From the NCBI GenBank assembly GCA_041741455.1, contig JBGSJZ010000018.1:62001-126000 (forward strand): a stretch of 64,000 nt of DNA. Direction: 5' to 3'. Positions 57,621-64,000 of this stretch are shown here, one piece after another. The notes below the pieces were generated by a model. That model had not been told where the DNA came from. It made no database searches and saw nothing but the letters and a program-made list of their open reading frames with translations. Position numbers and translations under genes: made by a program. This stretch comes from CALESS01 sp041741455 (GTDB taxonomy: Bacteria; Chloroflexota; Anaerolineae; Anaerolineales; Anaerolineaceae). Position 1 is the stretch's first letter; each line of letters starts with the position of its first letter.

Positions 57621-58898
57621 GTGGAATTTAGGAAAATTTGCATGTTGGGCCTGGGATATATTGGCCTGCCGACCGCCAGTATGTTTGCCAATGCCGGTAT
57701 CGAAGTGGTGGGCGTGGATGTTAACGAAGATGTGGTGCGCACGCTGCAACACGGCGAGCTGCACATCCATGAGCCAGGGCTGCGGGATGCCGTGCGCCAG
57801 GCAATTGAGACCGGGCGGCTGACTTTCAGCACGCACACAGTTGAGGCCGATGCCTTCATCATTGCTGTGCCGACCCCGTTTTATGACGACAAGCGCGCTG
57901 ATCTGCGCGCCGTGACCAGTGCTACCGAGATGATCCTGCCGGTACTGCGTAAAGGTAACCTGGTTGTGCTCGAATCCACCTCGCCGCCCCGCACCACCAT
58001 CGACCTGGTCAATCCAATCCTCGAGAAAAGCGGCCTGAAGGCTGGCATAGATTTCAACCTGTGCTATTCACCGGAGCGGGTACTGCCTGGCCAGATTTTG
58101 CGCGAGCTGGTGGAAAACGCCCGGGTGATGGGTGGGGTGGTGCCCGCCTCGGCGGAAGCCGGGCGCGACCTGTACGCTGCTTTTGTGAAAGGTGAAATCT
58201 TTCTAACCACCGCCACCACGGCCGAGATGGTGAAGCTGATGGAGAATACTTACCGGGATGTCAACATCGCCATCGCCAATGAGTTCTCTCGCCTGGCCGA
58301 CCGTTTTGGCGTGGATGTCTGGGAAGCAATCAGCCTGGCCAACCGCCACCCACGGGTCAAAATTCTCAACCCTGGGCCAGGCGTGGGCGGGCATTGCATC
58401 AGCGTGGACCCATGGTTCTTCGTCGAAGCCGCCCCGGATCTAACCCCGCTCATCCGCACCGCCCGCAACGTCAACGACGGCCAGCCGCTCTTTGTGCTGC
58501 ACATGGTCCAGCGGGCGCTGGGGGATGACTTGCACGGCAAGCAGATTGCGGTGTTGGGTCTGGCCTTCAAGCCGGATGTGGACGACCTGCGTGAAAGCCC
58601 GGCGGTGGAAATTGCCCACCTGCTGCGGGATGCCGGGGCTGAAGTGACTGCTTTTGAGCCATTTAAGACGGATTTTGTCATCCCTGGCGTTCAGTGCGTT
58701 GGCTCGCTGGCCGAGGCGATCGCGAATGCCGAGATGATCCTGGTGTTGGTTGGTCATACCCAGTTCAAGCAGGTGCGTGCCCAGGCCGTATCGCAACTTA
58801 CATCGGCCCGGCTGGTGGTGGATACGGTCAATACCTGGCAGCCGGCGGACTGGGGTGAGTTTGGCTTCCGCTTCATTCGCTTGGGGGTAGGATACTAG
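57621..58898 (+). CDS. wecC: UDP-N-acetyl-D-mannosamine dehydrogenase
   Basis: A 425-residue nucleotide-sugar 6-dehydrogenase that oxidises UDP-ManNAc to UDP-ManNAcA in two NAD steps. The NAD site is MLGLGYIGLPTA (residues 8-19). The catalytic Lys is at 205 in AEMVKLMENTYRD, and the thiol Cys259 is in GPGVGGHCISVDPW. The C-terminal UDP-binding part has LGLAFKPDVDDLRESP. The start is GTG at 57621 with GGAGTGA upstream. The next gene, wecB, starts on the base after its stop, and the two make consecutive products, supporting this substrate over UDP-glucose. Confidence 0.93.
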   Translation: MEFRKICMLGLGYIGLPTASMFANAGIEVVGVDVNEDVVRTLQHGELHIHEPGLRDAVRQAIETGRLTFSTHTVEADAFIIAVPTPFYDDKRADLRAVTSATEMILPVLRKGNLVVLESTSPPRTTIDLVNPILEKSGLKAGIDFNLCYSPERVLPGQILRELVENARVMGGVVPASAEAGRDLYAAFVKGEIFLTTATTAEMVKLMENTYRDVNIAIANEFSRLADRFGVDVWEAISLANRHPRVKILNPGPGVGGHCISVDPWFFVEAAPDLTPLIRTARNVNDGQPLFVLHMVQRALGDDLHGKQIAVLGLAFKPDVDDLRESPAVEIAHLLRDAGAEVTAFEPFKTDFVIPGVQCVGSLAEAIANAEMILVLVGHTQFKQVRAQAVSQLTSARLVVDTVNTWQPADWGEFGFRFIRLGVGY

Positions 58899-60047
58899 AT
58901 GACCCTGCGGGTAGTTTCGATCTTTGGCACCCGCCCCGAGGCGGTTAAAATGGCTCCGGTGGTGCGGGCATTGGCTGCCGAGCCGCAGGTGGAGGCGCGG
59001 GTGGTGGTAACCGCCCAGCACCGCCAGATGCTCGACCAGGTATTGGGGCTGTTTGGTATCGTTCCGGACGTGGACCTGGATCTGATGCGCCCGAACCAGA
59101 GCCTGGCGCAATTGACTGCCGAGATCTTTATCCATCTAGACCCTGTTCTACAGCAGTTGAAACCGGATTGGATTCTGGTGCAGGGTGATACCACCACCGT
59201 GATGGCAGCCGCCTTGCTAGGCTTTTATAACCGCATCCGGGTGGGGCACGTGGAGGCCGGTCTGCGCACCGGCGACAAGTGGCAACCCTTTCCCGAAGAG
59301 ATCAACCGCCGGATTGCGGGCGTGACCGCTGACCTGCATTTTGCCCCGACCGAACACTCCCGCCGCAACCTGCTGACCGAGGGTGTGCCCGATTGGCGCA
59401 TCGCCGTCACCGGCAACCCGGCCATCGATGCCCTGAACGAAATTGTCGCCGCCCCTCCGCCGCCGGAAATTCAGCAACTACTGGATGAAAATCAAATCCG
59501 CCCTGGCGGGCGCAAGCTGGTGCTGATCACCGCCCACCGCCGGGAGAACTTCGGCGCGCCGTTGGAGAATATCTGCCTGGCACTGCGCCGGTTGGCGGTC
59601 CTTTATCCCTCCCGCCAGTTCATCTACCCGGTGCACCTCAACCCGAACGTGCAGAACGTAGTGCACAACCTGCTGAATGGGCTGGATAATATCACCTTGC
59701 TACCCCCTTTGGATTATTTGCCAATGGTCAGCTTGATGAAGCATGCTGACCTGGTGCTGACCGATTCGGGCGGCATCCAGGAGGAGGCTACCAGCCTGCG
59801 CATTCCGACCCTGGTGCTGCGCGAAGTGACTGAGCGTCCGGAGGGTGTGGAAGCGGGCGTGTTGAAGCTGGTCGGCACGGATGAAGATCGAATTGTGAAT
59901 GAGGCTTCCCGCCTGCTGGATGATCCGCAGGCCCGGGCGGCCATGACGACTGCGGAAAATCCGTTTGGAGACGGGCACGCTGCCCCACGCATCGTGCAGG
60001 CATTGTTGAATTACACGGAGAGAAGCGAAACCCAAACCCATGACTGA
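58899..60047 (+). CDS. wecB: UDP-N-acetylglucosamine 2-epimerase (non-hydrolysing)
   Basis: A 382-residue enzyme interconverting UDP-GlcNAc and UDP-ManNAc. Motifs: SIFGTRPEAVKMAPV at residue 7, QGDTTTVMAAAL near 95, HVEAGLRTG, FPEEINRRI near 131, and DSGGIQEEA near 289. It supplies WecC with its substrate. Start and preceding stop abut, so translation is coupled; the end overlaps the glycosyltransferase gene by 8 bases. Together they feed a ManNAcA-containing surface glycan. Confidence 0.96.
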   Translation: MTLRVVSIFGTRPEAVKMAPVVRALAAEPQVEARVVVTAQHRQMLDQVLGLFGIVPDVDLDLMRPNQSLAQLTAEIFIHLDPVLQQLKPDWILVQGDTTTVMAAALLGFYNRIRVGHVEAGLRTGDKWQPFPEEINRRIAGVTADLHFAPTEHSRRNLLTEGVPDWRIAVTGNPAIDALNEIVAAPPPPEIQQLLDENQIRPGGRKLVLITAHRRENFGAPLENICLALRRLAVLYPSRQFIYPVHLNPNVQNVVHNLLNGLDNITLLPPLDYLPMVSLMKHADLVLTDSGGIQEEATSLRIPTLVLREVTERPEGVEAGVLKLVGTDEDRIVNEASRLLDDPQARAAMTTAENPFGDGHAAPRIVQALLNYTERSETQTHD

Positions 60048-61077
60048 ATTAAAAACGCTGTGCATCCTCCCAAAGATCGAAGGCCTTGGGGGGCCGGCAT
60101 CCTTTCAAGCGCGGCTGGCGGCCGGTCTACGCGCCCGCGGCGTCGATGTGCATCACAATCCGCACCGGCAGGATACGGATACCATCCTGCTGATCGGCGG
60201 TATCTCCCGGCTAGACTTACTATGGGCGGCCAAACGGCGCGGCGTGCGCATTGTCCAGCGCCTGAACGGCATGAACTGGATCCACAAGAAGAAACGCGTA
60301 CCGCCGCAATTGTACTTGAAATCCGAATGGAATAACTGGGTGCTTTCGACCGTCCGGAAGAGCATTGCCGACCGGATTGTCTACCAGAGCCAGTTTGCCC
60401 GCAGCTGGTGGCAGACGACTTATGGCAAATCCGGCAAGCCGGATACGGTGATTTACAACGGGGTGGATTTGCAGGTTTATACACCGGAAGGGGAACACGC
60501 CCGGCCGGAGGACCATGCGCGGTTGCTGCTGGTGGAAGGTCGGCTGGGTGGGGGAGCGGAAGCCGGGTTGGAGAATGGGGTGGCGCTGGCACGCCAACTG
60601 AGCGCTGAATGGACTACCCCGGTGGAATTGAAGGTGGTTGGCCAGGTGCCACCGGCTTTACGCCAGCAGGTGGAGCGTGAATCGCCGGATGTGTGGATCA
60701 ACTGGGCTGGCGTGGCTCAACGGGCGGATGTCCCGCGGCTGGATCGCTCGGCCCATGTGCTGTTTTCGGCAGACTTGAACGCAGCCTGTCCGAACTCAGT
60801 GATTGAAGCATTGGCATGCGGGCTACCAGTGGTGAGTTATGCCACTGGGTCGCTGCCAGAGTTAATCACCGAGGAGGCCGGGCAGGTGGTGCCGTATGGC
60901 AGCAACTACTGGAATTTGGAACCTCCCCAGGTGAGTGCCTTGGCGTCTGCGGCACGCTCCATCCTCTCAGATCAGGAGTGTTTTCGGCGGGGGGCGCGCG
61001 CTCGGGCGGTGGAAGCCTTCGGGGTGGACCAAATGGTGGAGGAATACAGCAAGGTTTTAGCGATTCCCAATAAATAA
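60040..61077 (+). CDS. Glycosyltransferase, GT4-like
   Basis: A 345-residue GT-B fold glycosyltransferase. The N-terminal half has GLGGPASFQARLAAGL near residue 15; the C-terminal half has DLNAACPNSVIEALACGLPVVSYATGSLPELI near 245, which holds the EX7E-type nucleotide-sugar motif (VIEALACGLP). It overlaps wecB by 8 bases, so it probably adds the sugar made by WecB-WecC or builds the same glycan. No polymerase or flippase gene is nearby. Confidence 0.9.
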   Translation: MTELKTLCILPKIEGLGGPASFQARLAAGLRARGVDVHHNPHRQDTDTILLIGGISRLDLLWAAKRRGVRIVQRLNGMNWIHKKKRVPPQLYLKSEWNNWVLSTVRKSIADRIVYQSQFARSWWQTTYGKSGKPDTVIYNGVDLQVYTPEGEHARPEDHARLLLVEGRLGGGAEAGLENGVALARQLSAEWTTPVELKVVGQVPPALRQQVERESPDVWINWAGVAQRADVPRLDRSAHVLFSADLNAACPNSVIEALACGLPVVSYATGSLPELITEEAGQVVPYGSNYWNLEPPQVSALASAARSILSDQECFRRGARARAVEAFGVDQMVEEYSKVLAIPNK

Positions 61078-61124
61078 CCTTAAGAATAAAGGCTTGTAGC
61101 CAGGGGTGTAACGGGCTCTGGAAG

Positions 61125-61130
61125 TATAAT
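61125..61130 (+). promoter_or_regulatory. -10 box directly before the BTAD regulator (leaderless candidate)
   Basis: A consensus TATAAT ends 6 bases before the first ATG (61137). Transcription would start at or next to the start codon. There is no ribosome site in front of it. No convincing -35 is seen. Confidence 0.55.
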
Positions 61131-61136
61131 TAATCT

Positions 61137-63071
61137 ATGATGGATGATCTCAACGAAGCCAGAAATGAGGTGGGATTGACTCTGGAACCTTCCAGGGATT
61201 CTGCCATCACAATCAGTAGTGCTTCACAATCATTGAAACAGGCTCGGAGTCAGGGTGATCCGGAACCCATCTGTGTGGCGCTCATTCGACTGGCTCATTT
61301 ACATTTTCGGCAAGGGCGTTATCATCAGACTCGTTCGCTGGTTGAGGAAGTTTTACGGGATGCCCCGACCGAATCGCTGACACGTTGTGATGCGCTACGG
61401 ATACTGGGAAACTGTGCAGCTGAGATGGGGGATCCGGATACGGCAGAAAATTTCTACCACCAGGCCATTGACCTGGCGCGTGAACTGGATTATCGCTACG
61501 CGCTGTATAAATGCCTGCACAGCCTGGCAACGAATATCTACTGGCCGCGCGGTCAGTTTTCCCTGACACTATCAGCCGGCAAGGAAGCACTGGCACAGGC
61601 CGAGATGCTCAACCTGGGGGAAGAGCTCTGGTTTCCACTATCCGATATTGCCTGGGTGTATTGGAGCACAGGCCAATTGCATCTTGCAAGTGAAATAGCG
61701 GATCAGATGGAAAAAGTGGTTGTCCCCGGCACACTGGGTGATGGATTTTATTGCTGCTTAAGGGCTGGTTTGTCGCATCCTTCCCCCGATTTGCTTCAAA
61801 AAGTTCTTCCAATATATGATCGTGCCCGATCGATTGCAGAAACCAGTGGGGATCCAGGTTTGAATGTAGAAGTTCGGTTGGGATTATGCCGGGCTCACCG
61901 GTTGGTGAAGGACTTGCCGGTTGCAGCAGATTGGGCAGAAGATGCGGTGGATGTAACTGTCCGCATGAAGTACCGCCAGTTTCAAGCACTGGCGCTGATT
62001 GAACGTGGAAGAGTTCTCAATGAGATGGGGGATGTTGCCAGATCAGAAGTAGATTTTCTGGCTGCAATTGAGATTTCAAGTGAACTAAAGGCAGAATTTG
62101 ATCTTACCAGGGCCAGTTTGTATCTTGCCGCCTTATATTCCACCCAGCACAGGCCAGAGGCTCAGGCTGAATGGACCCGAGCTACTGGTTTGATCCAGGA
62201 TCATGGGTTTGAGTTTCTACTCGAGCAGGAAAGATCCCTGGTGCTTCCGTGGATCGCAGAAACGCTTGATTCTACTGACCCGGTGATTGCCAGATCAACC
62301 GCTTCTTTGTTCCAGAGTTTGCTTCTTGTTCCACCCGCACCGATCACTTTACAAACATTGGGTGGATTTTCACTGCAAATTGGCTCCACCATCATTTCGA
62401 AAGAGAATCTACGCCAAAGGCGGGCTGGGGAATTATTGGTTTTGCTGCTCTCCAGCCCGGGTTATGCGCTTTCTTCAGATCAAGTGACCGAGTGCATGTG
62501 CCCGGAAAAAGACCCAAAGGCAGCCCTTGACTTTTTCCATCACGCAACCTCTGCGCTGCGACGGTTGTTGGAACCAGATTTACCCGACCGTCGTTTCCCT
62601 TGTCGTTACCTCGAGGTGGACGAAGAACGCGTCTGGCTGCTTCTGCCGGCTGGATCAACCATCGACATCCAGGAGTTTGAGACGGCCGTGAAGCAAAAAA
62701 ACTGGCAGAAAGCAGTGAATTTATATGCGGGCGAATTTTTACCGACTCTGCGTTATGCCGAATGGACCATCCCAATCCGCCAGCACCTGTCCGATCAATA
62801 CGAATCTGGCCTGCTGACCCTGGCTGAGACCAAGTTAAAGCAAAATGATCCGGCTTCCTGTCTGGATTTGAGCCGCCAGACATTGCTGCACAACCCCTGG
62901 CAGGAGCGGGCAGTGGAATTGGGTATGCGAGCTGCCATCCAACTTGGCGACCGCACGGCTGCCTTACAGATGTACCAGCGGTTGGAAAAAGTACTGGCCA
63001 AGGAACTGGGGATTGCCCCACAAAAAGAATTGCAGCAGCTCTATGCTGCTGTGAAGAAGCGCTCTCTGTAA
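61137..63071 (+). CDS. BTAD/SARP-type transcriptional activator with N-terminal TPR array
   Basis: A 644-residue regulator. Residues about 25-380 are tetratricopeptide-like helices (for example AALYSTQHRPEAQAEW, LRILGNCAAEMGDPDTAENFYHQAIDLA). From about 402 comes a winged-helix DNA-binding domain (LQTLGGFSLQIG, RRAGELLVLLLSSPG) and then the all-helical bacterial transcriptional activation domain to the end (YAGEFLPTLRYAEW, KELGIAPQKELQQLY). The order TPR then BTAD is reversed from most actinobacterial SARPs but common in Chloroflexota. There is no NB-ARC ATPase part. Its targets are unknown. Confidence 0.9.
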   Translation: MMDDLNEARNEVGLTLEPSRDSAITISSASQSLKQARSQGDPEPICVALIRLAHLHFRQGRYHQTRSLVEEVLRDAPTESLTRCDALRILGNCAAEMGDPDTAENFYHQAIDLARELDYRYALYKCLHSLATNIYWPRGQFSLTLSAGKEALAQAEMLNLGEELWFPLSDIAWVYWSTGQLHLASEIADQMEKVVVPGTLGDGFYCCLRAGLSHPSPDLLQKVLPIYDRARSIAETSGDPGLNVEVRLGLCRAHRLVKDLPVAADWAEDAVDVTVRMKYRQFQALALIERGRVLNEMGDVARSEVDFLAAIEISSELKAEFDLTRASLYLAALYSTQHRPEAQAEWTRATGLIQDHGFEFLLEQERSLVLPWIAETLDSTDPVIARSTASLFQSLLLVPPAPITLQTLGGFSLQIGSTIISKENLRQRRAGELLVLLLSSPGYALSSDQVTECMCPEKDPKAALDFFHHATSALRRLLEPDLPDRRFPCRYLEVDEERVWLLLPAGSTIDIQEFETAVKQKNWQKAVNLYAGEFLPTLRYAEWTIPIRQHLSDQYESGLLTLAETKLKQNDPASCLDLSRQTLLHNPWQERAVELGMRAAIQLGDRTAALQMYQRLEKVLAKELGIAPQKELQQLYAAVKKRSL

Positions 63072-63099
63072 ATAAAAAACCAACTTATGAATTCTTTCA

Positions 63100-63130
63100 A
63101 ACGTGGCTGCCAGTGCAGCCACGTTTTTTT
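63100..63130 (+). terminator. Terminator of the BTAD regulator gene
   Basis: AACGTGGCTGC (63100-63110) pairs perfectly with GCAGCCACGTT (63115-63125) around CAGT, and a T-run follows. Confidence 0.92.
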
Positions 63131-63223
63131 GGTGGTCAACGATTTAAAAATAAGGCGTTTTACCCCCAGTTTTGGCAATGCTTTGGCTAATCCATTTGTT
63201 ACAGTAAGCTCAAGGAGTTCTCT

Positions 63224-63439
63224 ATGCGCCTGATCAAGACTTTTATCTTGCGGCTTTACATTGATTCCGAAGCTCCCGAAAGATTGTGCGGGGATGTGCA
63301 AGCCTTGCCGAAACTTGAGACCTTTCCGTACAAAAATGAAGATTCGTTAATCGTTTTGCTACACCGGCTGGCAAGCCAGGAAGTATTAATGAAGCAAGAG
63401 GAAGACAAACTTGATCATCTGCCCGCTCAAGAAGCATAG
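63224..63439 (+). CDS. Small soluble protein, unknown
   Basis: A 71-residue protein without a membrane helix. The start MRLIKTFILRLYIDSEAPE looks like a beta strand, followed by LCGDVQAL and a C-terminal helix (EDSLIVLLHRLASQE, then KQEEDKLDHL). AAGGAG six bases before the ATG is convincing. No family is recognised. Confidence 0.65.
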   Translation: MRLIKTFILRLYIDSEAPERLCGDVQALPKLETFPYKNEDSLIVLLHRLASQEVLMKQEEDKLDHLPAQEA

Positions 63440-63521
63440 ATCTTTTTCGGGTAAGGGTGGCTCGGTTACTAATGCTCAGTTCATTATCTTTAGAAAGCTC
63501 ATAAAACACAGGAGAGGTACT

Positions 63522-64000
63522 ATGCGACGCACAACAACCACACTTCAAAAAATTTTACTGATCATTCTTCTGGTTCTATTATGCATCAGCCCAACGGGTG
63601 TTGTTTCTGCAGGAAACAATATTTGGACCAGCAATGGGCCAACCGTGAGCGTTGATATTCTGGCTGGTAGAGCTGTTTATGCCCTGGCGATTGACCCGGT
63701 GATGCCAACCATCCTCTATGCGGTAACCGTTGGTTATGGTGTGTTCAAGAGCACGGACGGCGGAGGAATCTGGAGCGCTCTCAATCCTGGCCTGACCAAT
63801 ACTGATGTTAACGTTCTGGCAATTGACCCGGTGACACCGACTACCCTTTATGCTGGGCTATATTCAGACGGCGTGTTTAAAAGCACAGACCGCGGTGGAA
63901 ACTGGAGCGCTGTTAATGCCGGCCTGACCAATACCGATGTTAACGTTCTGGCGATTGACCCGGCGATGTCGACCACCCTTTATGCGGGGACGTACCTCGG
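63522..64000 (+). CDS. Secreted BNR/Ycf48-like repeat protein (3' truncated)
   Basis: The gene runs off the right edge; 159 codons are visible. A signal peptide (ILLIILLVLLCIS, then VVSA) ends near residue 30. The mature part is tandem repeats of 44 residues built on VLAIDPxxPTTLYAG and DGVFKSTDxGGxWSAxNxGLTNTD, the Asp-box/BNR pattern of propeller proteins. Two repeat starts lie 132 bases apart at DNA level and are nearly identical, a sign of recent duplication. GGAGAGG precedes the ATG. Likely a surface or exported protein; function unknown. Confidence 0.85.
   Translation, partial: MRRTTTTLQKILLIILLVLLCISPTGVVSAGNNIWTSNGPTVSVDILAGRAVYALAIDPVMPTILYAVTVGYGVFKSTDGGGIWSALNPGLTNTDVNVLAIDPVTPTTLYAGLYSDGVFKSTDRGGNWSAVNAGLTNTDVNVLAIDPAMSTTLYAGTYL

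Overview
The window looks like a chromosome segment of an anaerobic member of the Chloroflexota, most like Anaerolineae. This is an inference from gene content, not from a marker phylogeny. The pointers are a BTAD/TPR regulator, FHA and zinc-ribbon proteins, secreted proteins with Chloroflexota-style repeats and a hydrophobic '[LF]FPAIIR'-type C-terminus, class II FBPase, a T-box upstream of thrS, a selenoprotein peroxiredoxin, an oxygen-sensitive [NiFe] hydrogenase and an orange-protein-like cluster. No rRNA, CRISPR array, prophage or insertion sequence is visible. One tRNA gene (Gly, anticodon TCC) is present.

Layout. 0-3.5 kb: end of a sugar-type MFS transporter, an esterase and a PHP metallohydrolase. 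3.5-8.2 kb (minus): a large unrecognised protein and an ADP-forming acyl-CoA synthetase. 8.5-11.3 kb (minus): infA, rpsU behind an attenuator-like leader, and an FHA protein. 11.4-14.2 kb (minus): a three-gene ABC-2 exporter. 14.5-19.3 kb: a lipoprotein, an AbrB-PIN toxin-antitoxin pair, a membrane glycosyltransferase and two small envelope proteins. 19.4-25 kb (plus): frr-uppS-cdsA-glpX, then thiolase and an epimerase. 25-27.8 kb (minus): a methyltransferase and T-box-controlled thrS. 27.9-35.6 kb (minus): selenocysteine peroxiredoxin, DUF364 protein, ZIP transporter, radical SAM, CGGC, DUF59, two MinD-type Fe-S ATPases and two NifX-like proteins, one fused to an HTH-cupin regulator. A divergent PadR plus two DUF5320 genes face this cluster.

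37-46.3 kb (minus) is the most striking region. It is a single tightly packed run: PocR-type regulator, tusA, dsrE2-like, dsrE-like, GcvH/LbpA-like lipoyl carrier, then the Isp-type hydrogenase hynS-isp1-isp2-(SpoIIAA-like)-hynL, its maturation protease and a lipoate-protein ligase. H2 oxidation outside the membrane, a NarI-like cytochrome b and a DsrK/HdrD-like disulfide reductase are therefore encoded together with sulfur-carrier proteins, a lipoyl carrier and the enzyme to lipoylate it. I read this as a candidate H2-linked sulfur relay in which protein-bound lipoate is the disulfide or persulfide partner of Isp2.

46.5-51.7 kb holds a TlpA-like thioredoxin, a TIR-transmembrane protein, a TspO-like protein, a PfkB kinase and an isochorismatase. 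51.8-64 kb holds tRNA-Gly with a duplicated 3' end, a delta-60 repeat secreted protein, a dUTPase-like protein, a ribbon-helix-helix regulator with clear operators, an MFS transporter, wecC-wecB-glycosyltransferase, the BTAD regulator and the start of a BNR-type repeat protein. Three copies of a 73-75 bp inverted-repeat element are scattered across intergenic spaces.
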